Source: Bradyrhizobium glycinis (GTDB taxonomy: Bacteria > Pseudomonadota > Alphaproteobacteria > Rhizobiales > Xanthobacteraceae). From it: a DNA stretch of 64,000 bases. This document shows positions 14,523 through 24,014 of this stretch, one piece after another (within the stretch, counting starts at the first letter, position 1; each line of letters opens with the position of its first letter). The notes under the pieces are model-generated. The model searched no databases and was not told the DNA's origin. It saw only the letters and a list, made by a program, of their open reading frames with translations. The stretch is from positions 19,368-83,367 of the forward strand of contig NZ_JACCHQ010000032.1 in the NCBI RefSeq assembly GCF_016031655.1. Direction: 5' to 3'. A program made the position numbers and the translations under genes.

Positions 14523-15230
14523 GTGGACATCTACACCATCATATTCCTGGCGCTGGCCGTCTTCATCTTCTTGCGGCTGCGTAGCGTGCTGGGGCAGCGC
14601 ACCGGCAACGAGCGGCCGCCGTTCGATCGCACCGCCGCCCGTAACGCGCTGGGAGGTGCCCAGGACAACAACGTCGTGACCATGCCGGGCAAGGTGATCG
14701 ACCAGGCGCCGCTGGCGCCGACGGCCGAGCCGACCGCACCGACCGATCGCTGGAAGGGACTGGCCGAGCCGGGCACTGCGCTGGCGCAGGGTCTCGATGC
14801 TATCGTCGAGAAGGATTCCAGCTTCGACCCGCGCCATTTCCTCTCGGGCGCGCGCGGCGCCTACGAGATGATTGTGCTGGCCTTCGCCAATGGCGATCGC
14901 CGCGCGCTGCGCGATCTGTTGTCGTCGGACGTCTATGACAGCTTCGACGCCGCGATCAAGGAGCGCGAGAAGAACGAGCAGAAGACCGAAACGCGGTTCG
15001 TGTCGATCGACAAAGCCGAGCTCGTCGGCGCCGAGTTGCGCGATCGCAGCGCGCAGCTCACCGTACGCTTCGTCTCACAGATGATCTCGGCCACCCGCGA
15101 CAAGGCCGGCAACATCGTCGACGGCAGCGCCGACACGGTCGCCGACATCACCGATATCTGGACTTTCGCCCGCGACACCTCCTCTCGCGATCCGAACTGG
15201 AAGCTGGTTGGCACCGGAAGCGCGAATTAA
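14523..15230 (+). CDS. Tim44/TimA-family membrane-anchored protein
   Basis: 235 residues: an N-terminal membrane helix (about 3-20, Ile-Tyr-Thr-Ile-Ile-Phe-Leu-Ala-Leu-Ala-Val-Phe), a Pro/Ala-rich linker (about 30-85), and a C-terminal Tim44-like domain (about 95-232) with Phe-Leu-Ser-Gly-Ala-Arg-Gly-Ala-Tyr-Glu-Met. Bacterial Tim44-like proteins are thought to be ancestors of the mitochondrial import factor Tim44, and their exact role is unclear. The start is GTG at 14523. The position beside secB at the origin is conserved in alphaproteobacteria. It overlaps mltA by 23 bp. Confidence 0.85.
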   Translation: MDIYTIIFLALAVFIFLRLRSVLGQRTGNERPPFDRTAARNALGGAQDNNVVTMPGKVIDQAPLAPTAEPTAPTDRWKGLAEPGTALAQGLDAIVEKDSSFDPRHFLSGARGAYEMIVLAFANGDRRALRDLLSSDVYDSFDAAIKEREKNEQKTETRFVSIDKAELVGAELRDRSAQLTVRFVSQMISATRDKAGNIVDGSADTVADITDIWTFARDTSSRDPNWKLVGTGSAN

Positions 15231-16761
15231 GATCTTCCTGAAGAACGGCGCGACGGCGCTTTGCGCAGGCGCCGTCGTGCTGTCGTCGTTTTCGCTCGGT
15301 GCCGAGGCGGCGCGGCGTCACCATCGCAGCCACCATCATCATCTGCCGCGAACGCCTGCCGCTCCGTCGCGGCCCTTGCCCTATCCGCAGCTCTCCCTGC
15401 CGTTCGAAATTCCCGGTGCGCAATATCTGCCGCTCGCCTGGGCGGACGTGAAGGGGTGGGGCGACGACAATCATCTCGCCGCCTACAAGACCTTCCGCGC
15501 CAGCTGCAAACCGATCAATGCGCAGAACGGTGCGGCCGAAGCCAAGGCTGAACCCAAGGCCGAACCGAAGGCTTTGGGTGCCTCGCTGGGCGAGCCCTGC
15601 CGGGTTGCCAAGACGCTCGATCTCACCGATGACGGCAAAGCGAAGACCTTCTTCGAGGAGAATTTCACGCCGCTGCGGATCTCGCGGCTGGGCGAGCCCG
15701 ATGGCTTCGTCACCGGCTATTACGAGCCGGTGCTGGAGGGGTCGCGCACGCAGACCGACGTCTACAACGTGCCGGTCTATCGCCGTCCCTCGAACCTGTT
15801 CGTGCGCGGCTACAAGCAGGATTCGGTCAGCCTGCCCAACAAGGGTCCGGTCTATCGCAAGATCGGTCGCCGCAAGCTGGTGCCCTATTACGACCGCGGC
15901 GAAATCGAGGACGGCAAGATCGCCGGCCGCGGCCTCGAGATCGCGTGGCTGAAGGATCCGACCGATCTGTTGTTCGCCCAGATCCAGGGCTCGGCGCGGA
16001 TCAAGTTCGAGGACGGCAGCTCGGTCCGGCTCAATTACGACGCCTATAACGGCTATCCCTACACGGCGGTCGGTCGCATCCTGATCGAACGCGGCATCAT
16101 CCCGAAAGAGGAGATGTCGATGCAGAAGATCAGGGAGTGGATGGCGCAGAATCCCGATGGCGCCAAGGAGCTGCGGCGCGCGAACCGTGCCTACGTCTTC
16201 TTCCGCGAGGTCAATCTCTCCGACAAGGACGAGGCGGTGGGCGCGCAAGGAATTCCGCTGACCGCGGGGCGCTCGATCGCGGTCGACAAATCGCTGCATG
16301 TCTACGGCACGCCGTTCTTCATCGAGGGCGAGCTGCCGATCGAATCCGAGCGCGCCAAGACGCCGTTCCATCGGCTGATGATCGCGCAGGACACCGGCTC
16401 GGCCATCATCGGTCCCGCGCGTGCCGATCTGTTTTTCGGCGCCGGCGCGGATGCCGGCCGTGTCTCTGGCCGGCTGCGCCACCCCATGCAATTCGTGATG
16501 CTGGTGCCGAAGAGCCTCGATCCTGCCCCGCGGGCCGCGAAGCTGCCGATCCCGGATCCAAGGCCGTCGGAGAAGATCGCAAAGCTGTTTCCGCAGACGG
16601 ACCCGGCAAAGACCGGCACGCCTGTCGCCGCGTCGGCGCAAGGCAAGAACGAAACGATTGCCGTCGCCGGCCCGGTACCGCTGCCGGTGCCGCGTCCCGC
16701 GATCGAGCCTGCCCCTGAGCCGCGCCGTCCGGCGAAGAATCGTCCTCATCGCCCGCAATGA
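15208..16761 (+). CDS. mltA: Membrane-bound lytic murein transglycosylase A
   Basis: 517 residues. A signal peptide (about 1-34, hydrophobic core Ala-Leu-Cys-Ala-Gly-Ala-Val-Val-Leu) is followed by an unusual His-rich segment (His-His-Arg-Ser-His-His-His-His). The MltA domain includes Gly-Tyr-Tyr-Glu-Pro-Val-Leu-Glu-Gly and Phe-Ala-Gln-Ile-Gln-Gly-Ser-Ala-Arg. The 3D domain has Ala-Gln-Asp-Thr-Gly-Ser-Ala-Ile-Ile-Gly and Ala-Asp-Leu-Phe-Phe-Gly, with the catalytic aspartate. A long Pro/Ala-rich tail ends the protein. It cleaves peptidoglycan to anhydromuropeptides. The TTG at 15208 overlaps the previous gene and is the only start upstream of the signal peptide. It is in an operon with the Smr gene (4-bp overlap). 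Confidence 0.93.
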   Translation: MAPEARIKIFLKNGATALCAGAVVLSSFSLGAEAARRHHRSHHHHLPRTPAAPSRPLPYPQLSLPFEIPGAQYLPLAWADVKGWGDDNHLAAYKTFRASCKPINAQNGAAEAKAEPKAEPKALGASLGEPCRVAKTLDLTDDGKAKTFFEENFTPLRISRLGEPDGFVTGYYEPVLEGSRTQTDVYNVPVYRRPSNLFVRGYKQDSVSLPNKGPVYRKIGRRKLVPYYDRGEIEDGKIAGRGLEIAWLKDPTDLLFAQIQGSARIKFEDGSSVRLNYDAYNGYPYTAVGRILIERGIIPKEEMSMQKIREWMAQNPDGAKELRRANRAYVFFREVNLSDKDEAVGAQGIPLTAGRSIAVDKSLHVYGTPFFIEGELPIESERAKTPFHRLMIAQDTGSAIIGPARADLFFGAGADAGRVSGRLRHPMQFVMLVPKSLDPAPRAAKLPIPDPRPSEKIAKLFPQTDPAKTGTPVAASAQGKNETIAVAGPVPLPVPRPAIEPAPEPRRPAKNRPHRPQ

Positions 16762-17348
16762 AACGGCCGTCCCGTCCGCCCGTGCTGGAGCCTCGCCCCT
16801 CGCGGCGCCGTCGCGCGCTGAGCGAGGAGGAGCGCGAGCTGTGGGATCTCGTCGCAAAGCATGTCAAGCCGCTGCGGAAGCATCGCGCGGCGAAGGCGCA
16901 TCCTACTCCGCGCGCCGAGTCGTCGTCCGCGACCCAGGTGACGAGGACGTCGCCACCGCCAACACCGGTTGCCGCTGCACCGTCACCACGCGTCGCAAAG
17001 CCGTCGATTCCGCCGCTGGCGCCGCTCGGCAAGCGCGAGCGGACTAAGCTGTCGCGCGGCCGCCGCGAGATCGAGGCGCGGCTCGATCTGCACGGCATGA
17101 CCCAGATGCGCGCCCATCGCGCGCTGGCCGGCTTCCTGCACCGCGCCCATCAGGACGGCCTCACCTTCGTGCTCGTCATCACCGGCAAGGGCCGCAGCGG
17201 CGGCGAAAGCGGCGTGCTCCGCCGCCAGGTGCCGGAATGGCTCAGCCTGCCCGAATTCCGCGCCTTCGTTGTCGGCTTCGAGAAAGCCGCGATCGGCCAT
17301 GGCGGCGAGGGGGCGCTGTATGTGCGGATCAGGCGGGCGAGAGGGTAG
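16758..17348 (+). CDS. Smr/MutS2-domain protein
   Basis: 196 residues with an Arg/Pro-rich N-terminal half and a C-terminal Smr domain (about 100-192). The domain carries Leu-Asp-Leu-His-Gly-Met-Thr at its start and Ile-Thr-Gly-Lys-Gly-Arg-Ser-Gly-Gly, the two hallmark motifs. Smr domains have nicking endonuclease activity in several proteins, and stand-alone proteobacterial members are mostly uncharacterised. The ATG overlaps the mltA stop in an ATGA, so translation is probably coupled. A palindromic repeat follows the stop. Confidence 0.9.
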   Translation: MKRPSRPPVLEPRPSRRRRALSEEERELWDLVAKHVKPLRKHRAAKAHPTPRAESSSATQVTRTSPPPTPVAAAPSPRVAKPSIPPLAPLGKRERTKLSRGRREIEARLDLHGMTQMRAHRALAGFLHRAHQDGLTFVLVITGKGRSGGESGVLRRQVPEWLSLPEFRAFVVGFEKAAIGHGGEGALYVRIRRARG

Positions 17349-17355
17349 TGATTCT

Positions 17356-17478
17356 ACACCTCTCCAGCTTGCCGGAGAGGTCGGCGCGAAGCACCGGGTG
17401 AGGGCTCTCTCCTCTTGGGGAATCCCTATGCGGAGAAAGCCCTCTCCCCCCCTCCCCCGCGGGGGAGGGAGCGCACCG
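17356..17478. repeat. Dispersed palindromic repeat, family C copy 1 (intact reference copy)
   Basis: Begins cacctctccagcttgccgg, has the internal gtcggcgcgaagcaccgggt junction, and ends gggggagggagcgcaccgcc. It is the best reference for the split copy around 43918-45987. It lies between the convergent Smr gene and the membrane-protein gene. Confidence 0.82.
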
Positions 17479-17479
17479 C

Positions 17480-18604
17480 CTAAAACGGCCGCACGATTCC
17501 GACGCGCGGGATCAAGGTGATGATCAAACCGAAGATGTTTGTCCTTTGATCCTCCGCCGGAATCAGCGGGACCTGCTGCTTGGCCGGCAGCATCTTCACC
17601 GCATGCAGGATCAGGAACAGGCAGACCGCCCAGTTGGAGATCCAGCGCGAATAGTCGAACACCATCGCGAACATCACGAGATAGGCGGCGCTGATGCCGA
17701 CCAGCGCTGCGGTGATGAGCCGCTTGTGCAGATCGCTGGCGAGCGCGCTGATCAGGCTCGCGAAGAAGCGCCACAACGGCGTGTGCAGCCAGATCAGAAG
17801 CGCAAACACGGGCACGCCGAGGATGTTGTGCGGCAGGCGGCCCCAGGTGTCGGCAACCTCCTTCGCCAGCGGCTGGTACCAGATGTAGGCGAATTGCAGG
17901 AGGTCGGTGCGCGCAGGGTCGGTCATCCGACTCTTCAGATAGGCGACGAAGTCTGCTTCGGCGACCGGCATCGTTCCCAGAAACTGCGCGGCGAAGAACA
18001 GCGCGGAGACGGCGGCGAGAGCGATCATGCCGAAGACGACATTGCCGCGATTGTAGCCGCAAGCGAGGTAGTGCCGGATCACGACGATGGTGATGATCGT
18101 CGGCACATACATCAGGAGATGAATGTGATGGATCAGCACGAGAATGATCGAGAACAGCGCAGCCGTCGCCACGAAGCCGAGCGAGCCCGCCGGCATCAGC
18201 AAGAGGATGATGGCCAGCGCGCAGCCATAGATGTCGAAATGGCCGAGCGTGTGCATGAAGTTCTTGAGGAAGAACGGCGATCCCGCGGTGAAGACGAACA
18301 GCGGCAGCGTTCTCGCCGAGAAGCCGAACGTCTTCTGGAAGAGCCTGGCATAGAGGCCCAGGGTCGCAAGCCACGTCGCCCCGCCGAGCGCGAACACTGG
18401 CCATACCGGCACCTTGTCCGTGAACAGCGCGACGATAGCCCCGATCAGCGCGCGCTTGATGAAGCCGAAATGATAATCGACCAGAAGATGGATGTAGGGG
18501 ACGTAAGGCGGCAGCTGGATCTTGTGAATGAGCACGCCAACGATGACCGCCGCGTTGATCGCGAGCAGGAGCCGCCAGGGATTTTGCAGGATGCGCACGG
18601 TCAC
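17480..18604 (-). CDS. Polytopic membrane protein of unknown function
   Basis: 374 residues with roughly nine to ten hydrophobic segments. A distinctive stretch near residue 45 reads Asp-Tyr-His-Phe-Gly-Phe-Ile-Lys-Arg-Ala-Leu-Ile-Gly. A histidine-rich loop (Leu-Ile-His-His-Ile-His-Leu-Leu-Met) lies around residue 160. The layout, with short polar loops between evenly spaced helices, resembles integral-membrane glycosyltransferases or transporters, but no catalytic motif identifies it. The ATG at 18604 lies 28 bp downstream of the hslU stop, so it may be read through from hslU. Function not assigned. Confidence 0.75.
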   Translation of the reverse strand: MTVRILQNPWRLLLAINAAVIVGVLIHKIQLPPYVPYIHLLVDYHFGFIKRALIGAIVALFTDKVPVWPVFALGGATWLATLGLYARLFQKTFGFSARTLPLFVFTAGSPFFLKNFMHTLGHFDIYGCALAIILLLMPAGSLGFVATAALFSIILVLIHHIHLLMYVPTIITIVVIRHYLACGYNRGNVVFGMIALAAVSALFFAAQFLGTMPVAEADFVAYLKSRMTDPARTDLLQFAYIWYQPLAKEVADTWGRLPHNILGVPVFALLIWLHTPLWRFFASLISALASDLHKRLITAALVGISAAYLVMFAMVFDYSRWISNWAVCLFLILHAVKMLPAKQQVPLIPAEDQRTNIFGLIITLIPRVGIVRPF

Positions 18605-18632
18605 GCCGCATCCATAGCGTGACCGCCCCGAA

Positions 18633-19937
<1,305 letters not shown>

Positions 19938-19990
19938 GTCACCTTAGCTAGGGTCAGAAGCGGGCCGGGACAAGCTGCTTTTTTCCGCCG

Positions 19991-20608
19991 TCAGATGATC
20001 GGCGGGCCGGATTGCCATTGCTTCACGGCCTCGACCGGATGGATCAGCATCAGGATATTGAGCGTCAGATTGTCGCGAATGTGGAGCGCCAGCATGATCT
20101 CCAAGGCGAGCCCAAGCAGCGCCGTCGCGCTGACAGGCAGCGCGCGCGCGATCAGGAACCCCAGGATCATGGCGAGATTGTCCGAGACCGAATTGACGAT
20201 GCTGTCGCCGTAATAATCCAGCGAGATGGTGCCGGCGCGGTAGCGTTCGATGATGAACGGCGAATTCTCGACGATCTCCCAGGTGCCTTCGATCAGCATC
20301 GCGACGATCAGCCGTGCCGGCCAGGAGAGACGCAGGAACGGCAAGCGCGCGAACAGCAGCCAGGTCAGGCCGTAGAACAGGAAGCCGTGCAGGACGTGTG
20401 AGAACGTGTACCAGTCGGCGATCTGCTGAGAATTCTCCGAGCTGTTCACCACGCCGTGCCACAGCTTGATGGTGCCGCAGGTGCAGATCGGCACGCGCCC
20501 CATCGCAAGCAGGATCACGGCCTGCAGCGCCAGCAGCAACAGCGCGATGCCGGCCCAGGCGAGCGGCGGGACAGCGACCTTGCTCTCGCGCGTCTGCACC
20601 AGCGTCAC
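19991..20608 (-). CDS. DUF2585 (UPF0314) membrane protein
   Basis: 205 residues with about five membrane helices and the family signature around residues 62-75 (Asp-Trp-Tyr-Thr-Phe-Ser-His-Val-Leu-His-Gly-Phe). Next come Glu-Gly-Thr-Trp-Glu-Ile-Val-Glu-Asn-Ser-Pro-Phe and Tyr-Tyr-Gly-Asp-Ser-Ile-Val-Asn-Ser, which are conserved in this family of unknown function in Rhizobiales. The ATG overlaps the stop of the GNAT gene by 4 bp (coupled translation). It sits between hslV and hslU in the same orientation. Confidence 0.85.
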   Translation of the reverse strand: MTLVQTRESKVAVPPLAWAGIALLLLALQAVILLAMGRVPICTCGTIKLWHGVVNSSENSQQIADWYTFSHVLHGFLFYGLTWLLFARLPFLRLSWPARLIVAMLIEGTWEIVENSPFIIERYRAGTISLDYYGDSIVNSVSDNLAMILGFLIARALPVSATALLGLALEIMLALHIRDNLTLNILMLIHPVEAVKQWQSGPPII

Positions 20609-21090
20609 GGTTCGCGCACCATCAGCAATGCCGGACCGTCCGGCGTCTCGACCATGCGCTCGCGGACGAATCCCGCCTTCTCATAAGCGCGTATCGCGCG
20701 AGCGTTGAGCGGGTCCGGATCGGTGACCATGCGGGGCAGACCCTGCCGAAACCATTCATCGACGAATTGGCGCGTCAACGCCGAACCATGCCCGCGCGCG
20801 ATCATGTCGCTTTCGCCGATGAACTGGTCGATGCCACGCGTGCCCTCCGGTTGCGGCCCGAAGCCCGTATTCCAGGCGGTCAGGCGGTAGCATTGAAGAT
20901 AGCCGAACGGCCTGTCGCCGGCCAACACGATGAACTGGTCCATCGCCGGCTCGTCGAGATCGCCGCTGACCAGCGAAAACTGCTCGTCCGGATCGCCCCA
21001 CCACTCCCGCACATGCGCCTCGCCGAGCCAGCGCCGGATCAGCGGCAGGTCGGCTGAGGTCATGGGATGGAAGGTGTAGGTGGGGGCCAT
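20605..21090 (-). CDS. GNAT acetyltransferase, AAC(6')-like
   Basis: 161 residues, one GNAT domain of the type that includes aminoglycoside 6'-N-acetyltransferases. The N-terminal Leu-Ile-Arg-Arg-Trp-Leu and His-Val-X-Glu-Trp-Trp-Gly match the start of that family. So do Phe-Gly-Tyr-Leu-Gln-Cys-Tyr and the acetyl-CoA loop Gly-Ile-Asp-Gln-Phe-Ile-Gly-Glu-Ser-Asp-Met with Arg-Gly-His-Gly-Ser. The C-terminal Thr-Asp-Pro-Asp-Pro-Leu-Asn-Ala-Arg-Ala-Ile-Arg-Ala-Tyr-Glu-Lys-Ala-Gly-Phe matches too. The frame extends to 21195, but that part translates a palindromic repeat, so the ATG at 21090 is used. The native substrate is unknown, and resistance to aminoglycosides is possible but unproven. Confidence 0.85.
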   Translation of the reverse strand: MAPTYTFHPMTSADLPLIRRWLGEAHVREWWGDPDEQFSLVSGDLDEPAMDQFIVLAGDRPFGYLQCYRLTAWNTGFGPQPEGTRGIDQFIGESDMIARGHGSALTRQFVDEWFRQGLPRMVTDPDPLNARAIRAYEKAGFVRERMVETPDGPALLMVREP

Positions 21091-21112
21091 TCTATCGGCC
21101 GCGGCGGCACTG

Positions 21113-21236
21113 TGCTCCCTCCCCCGCGTGCGGGGGAGGGTTGGGGAGAGGGTGCCTCCCCAATGGGACAATCCCCCAGAGGAAAGAGCCCTCACCCGGC
21201 GCTACGCGCCGACCTCTCCCGCAAGCGGGAGAGGTT
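21113..21236. repeat. Dispersed palindromic repeat, family C copy 2 (reverse orientation)
   Basis: Starts ctccctcccccgcgtgcggg and ends gacctctcccgcaagcggga, with ctcacccggcgctacgcgcc inside. This is the reverse of the 17356 copy. It lies between hslV and the GNAT gene. Confidence 0.82.
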
Positions 21237-21272
21237 AGAGCCAGTCCGGAGCTCCGCTGTTCAATCACACCC

Positions 21273-21833
21273 CTAACCGCTTGCCAGGCTCTCGATCGTC
21301 ACATTCCGATTGGTGTAGACGCAGATGTCCGCGGCGATGTCCAGCGAGCGGCGGACGATGCTCTCGGCGTCCTTGTCGGTGTCGAGCAGGGCCCGTGCCG
21401 CCGCCAGCGCGTAATTGCCGCCGGAGCCGATCGCCATCACGCCGGCCTCGGGTTCGAGCACGTCGCCGGTGCCGGTGAGCACCAGGGAGACGTCCTTGTC
21501 GGCCACGATCATCATGGCCTCCAGCCGCCGCAAATAGCGGTCAGTGCGCCAGTCCTTGGCGAGCTCCACCGCCGCTCGGGTCAGCTGCCCCGGATATTGC
21601 TCGAGCTTGGATTCGAGCCGCTCGAACAGCGTAAACGCGTCAGCCGTGGCGCCGGCGAAGCCGCCGATCACGTCGCCCTTGCCGAGCTTGCGGACCTTCT
21701 TGGCATTGGACTTGATCACGGTCTGGCCGATCGAGACCTGGCCGTCGCCGCCGACCACCACCTTGCCGCCCTTGCGGACCGTCAGAATCGTGGTGCCGTG
21801 CCAGCCGGGCGAGCTGTTCTGGGAATCCTGCAT
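21273..21833 (-). CDS. hslV: ATP-dependent protease proteolytic subunit HslV
   Basis: 186-residue N-terminal-nucleophile peptidase of the HslUV protease. A short propeptide (about 13 residues) precedes Gly-Thr-Thr-Ile-Leu-Thr-Val-Arg-Lys, where cleavage exposes the catalytic threonine. The Gly-Gly-Asp-Gly-Gln-Val-Ser segment and Gly-Ser-Gly-Gly-Asn-Tyr-Ala-Leu-Ala-Ala-Ala-Arg-Ala-Leu are typical. The gene diverges from hisB across a 192-bp gap. Confidence 0.97.
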   Translation of the reverse strand: MQDSQNSSPGWHGTTILTVRKGGKVVVGGDGQVSIGQTVIKSNAKKVRKLGKGDVIGGFAGATADAFTLFERLESKLEQYPGQLTRAAVELAKDWRTDRYLRRLEAMMIVADKDVSLVLTGTGDVLEPEAGVMAIGSGGNYALAAARALLDTDKDAESIVRRSLDIAADICVYTNRNVTIESLASG

Positions 21834-22025
21834 GAATGATCCTCGTTGTCCGGCCTGATTTAGGCGGTCAGGACCGAGGGCACAACGGGCCGTTCCGGGC
21901 CGAATTCGCTCACCATAGGCAGAAGTAGAGGCCCGGCCAGCCGTTCCCGCAGTAGCGAAGGTGTCATTTGGCTGTTAAGAGACTGGCGTTTTCGGCTCCC
22001 AAGCTAGAATGGAAACCGCATTTCA

Positions 22026-22619
22026 ATGCGCACCGCGACGATCAAGCGCAAGACCAAGGAAACCGACATCGAGGTCTCCGTGAACCTCGATGGCACCGGC
22101 GTGGCCAATATCGCGACCGGCATCGGCTTTTTCGACCATATGCTCGATCTCCTCGCCCGCCATTCCCGCATCGACCTTACGGTCAAGGCCGTGGGCGACC
22201 TGCACATTGATTATCACCATACCACCGAAGACACCGGCATCGCGCTTGGCCAGGCGGTCAAGCAGGCGCTCGGAAACATGGCGGGCATCACCCGCTATGC
22301 CGGCGTGCACATGCCCATGGACGAGACGCTCACGCGCGTGGTGATCGACATCTCGGGCCGCCCGTTCCTGGTGTTCAAGGCCGACTTCCCCCGGCACAAG
22401 ATCGGCGAGTTCGACACCGAGCTGGTGCGCGAGTGGTTCCAGGCCTTTGCCATCAACGCCGGCGTGACTCTCCACGTCGAAACCCTATATGGCGATAACA
22501 GCCATCATATCGCCGAGTCCTGCTTCAAGGGTCTGGCGCGGGCGCTGCGCACGGCCGTGGCGATCGATCCGAAGGCGGCGGGCGAAATCCCGTCCACCAA
22601 GGGCTCGCTCGGCGGCTGA
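22026..22619 (+). CDS. hisB: Imidazoleglycerol-phosphate dehydratase
   Basis: 197-residue monofunctional HisB, catalysing the sixth step of histidine synthesis (IGP to imidazole acetol phosphate). Both metal-binding repeats are visible: Phe-Asp-His-Met-Leu with His-X-X-X-Asp-Tyr-His-His-Thr-X-Glu-Asp in the first half, and His-Val-Glu-Thr-Leu-Tyr-Gly-X-Asn-X-His-His-X-X-Glu in the second. It is the first gene of a his cluster (hisB, H, A, F, E), with hisG, hisD and hisI elsewhere. Confidence 0.97.
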   Translation: MRTATIKRKTKETDIEVSVNLDGTGVANIATGIGFFDHMLDLLARHSRIDLTVKAVGDLHIDYHHTTEDTGIALGQAVKQALGNMAGITRYAGVHMPMDETLTRVVIDISGRPFLVFKADFPRHKIGEFDTELVREWFQAFAINAGVTLHVETLYGDNSHHIAESCFKGLARALRTAVAIDPKAAGEIPSTKGSLGG

Positions 22620-22682
22620 CATCTCCGTCTTGCGGCGAACGCTTGCTGGCGGTATCACTGAATTCGAGTACGGGGCATCACC

Positions 22683-23213
22683 ATGCCTGTCTACACAGTC
22701 CACGCTCCCTCACCCGCCGGAGCCGATCTGCGCGCGACCGACAGATTCGTGTTCGTACGCGACGGCTTCCATTTCTGGGCGATGATCTTCGGTCCGTTCT
22801 GGCTGTTGTGGAATCGGCTGTGGCTGGCGCTGATCGGCTATCTGATCTTCCTGGCCGCGTTCAACGTGGGGCTGTCGAGCCTCGGCGTCGGGCGCTCCTC
22901 GATCTTCTTCGCCGATTGCATCCTCGCGCTGCTGATGGGCCTCGAGGCCTCGAGCCTGCGCCGCTGGACCTTGTCGCGCGGCAAGTGGCGGCAGCTCGAC
23001 ATCGTGGTCGCCGACGACAGCGATACCGCGGAGCACCGCTTCTTCGAGCGCTGGAGCCAGAAGCAGAACGGCATTGCTGGCGATCAATGGGCGGTCGAGC
23101 GCGGCGGGCCGCCGCCCACCCGCAACGTGCCGGGCCAGCCATTTTCGAACCCGCCGCCGATTCCGGCCGGCGGCATCATTGGATTGTTTCCAGAACCGGG
23201 AGGGTCAAGATGA
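22683..23213 (+). CDS. DUF2628 membrane protein
   Basis: 176 residues. The N-terminal part reads Phe-Val-Arg-Asp-Gly-Phe-His-Phe-Trp-Ala and then Phe-Gly-Pro-Phe-Trp-Leu-Leu, the DUF2628 signature. About three membrane helices follow, then a Pro/Gly-rich tail. Its function is unknown. It lies between hisB and hisH and overlaps hisH by 4 bp, so it is probably translated with the his genes although no role in histidine synthesis is known. Confidence 0.85.
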   Translation: MPVYTVHAPSPAGADLRATDRFVFVRDGFHFWAMIFGPFWLLWNRLWLALIGYLIFLAAFNVGLSSLGVGRSSIFFADCILALLMGLEASSLRRWTLSRGKWRQLDIVVADDSDTAEHRFFERWSQKQNGIAGDQWAVERGGPPPTRNVPGQPFSNPPPIPAGGIIGLFPEPGGSR

Positions 23214-23860
23214 GCGTCGCCATCATCGATTACGGTTCCGGCAATCTGCATTCCGCCGCGAAAGCCTTCGAGCGCGCCGCGCGCAGCCTGGAGAGCCCGC
23301 AACAGGTCTTCGTCACCAGCGATCCGGACCGGGCCTACAGCGCCGATCGATTGGTGCTGCCGGGCGTCGGTGCCTTCGCCGATTGCCGGCGTGGGCTCGA
23401 CGCCGTCAACGGCATGGTCGAGGCCATTACCGAAGCGGTCCGCGTCAAGGCGCGGCCGTTCTTCGGCATCTGCGTCGGCATGCAGCTGATGGCGAGCCGC
23501 GGCAAGGAGCATGTCGTCACCGAAGGCCTGAACTGGATCGGCGGCGACGTCGAGAAGATCACGCCGCGCGATGAAAGCCTGAAGATCCCGCACATGGGCT
23601 GGAATACGCTCGAGGTGCTCAGGGAGCATCCGGTGCTCGACAAGCTGCCGCTCGGCCCGAAGGGCCAGCACGCTTATTTCGTGCACTCCTATCACCTCAA
23701 CCCCGCCAGCGAGGCGGACGTGCTCGCGCGCGCCGATTACGGCGGGCCCGTCACCGCGATCGTCGCGAAGGACACCGCCATCGGCACGCAGTTTCACCCC
23801 GAGAAGAGCCAGCGCTTTGGCTTGGCCCTGATCTCGAACTTCTTGCGATGGAAACCGTGA
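23210..23860 (+). CDS. hisH: Imidazole glycerol phosphate synthase, glutaminase subunit HisH
   Basis: 216-residue class I amidotransferase that supplies ammonia to HisF. The triad is visible: the cysteine in Phe-Gly-Ile-Cys-Val-Gly-Met-Gln-Leu (around 87) and His/Glu in Gly-Thr-Gln-Phe-His-Pro-Glu-Lys-Ser near the C-terminus. The start Ser-Val-Ala-Ile-Ile-Asp-Tyr-Gly-Ser-Gly-Asn-Leu is canonical. The ATG at 23210 overlaps the stop of DUF2628. A frame extension upstream is spurious. Confidence 0.97.
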   Translation: MSVAIIDYGSGNLHSAAKAFERAARSLESPQQVFVTSDPDRAYSADRLVLPGVGAFADCRRGLDAVNGMVEAITEAVRVKARPFFGICVGMQLMASRGKEHVVTEGLNWIGGDVEKITPRDESLKIPHMGWNTLEVLREHPVLDKLPLGPKGQHAYFVHSYHLNPASEADVLARADYGGPVTAIVAKDTAIGTQFHPEKSQRFGLALISNFLRWKP

Positions 23861-23881
23861 TTAATTCGGCGGCTCTCACCT

Positions 23882-23961
23882 CGTCATTGCGAGCACAGCG
23901 AAGCAATCCAGCGTCTTTCCGCGGCGGCAGTCTGGATTGCTTCGCTGCGCTCGCAATGACG
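23882..23961. repeat. Dispersed palindromic repeat, family B copy 3, inside the his cluster
   Basis: Arms cgtcattgcgagcacagcg and cgctgcgctcgcaatgacgg, plus gaagcaatcca and tggattgcttc. It lies between hisH and hisA. Confidence 0.85.
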
Positions 23962-24014
23962 GAGCGCTTAGCTGGCAGGTGCGTTCCCATGATGGGGACG
24001 AGAGCAGGTGCGAC

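Noticed and set aside
15148..16857. 569-codon open frame on the - strand opposite mltA
   Set aside because: Antisense shadow of mltA and part of the Smr gene, made only of low-complexity Arg-rich sequence.
21100..21195. N-terminal extension of the GNAT gene
   Set aside because: It is the translation of a family C repeat, and the domain begins after the ATG at 21090.
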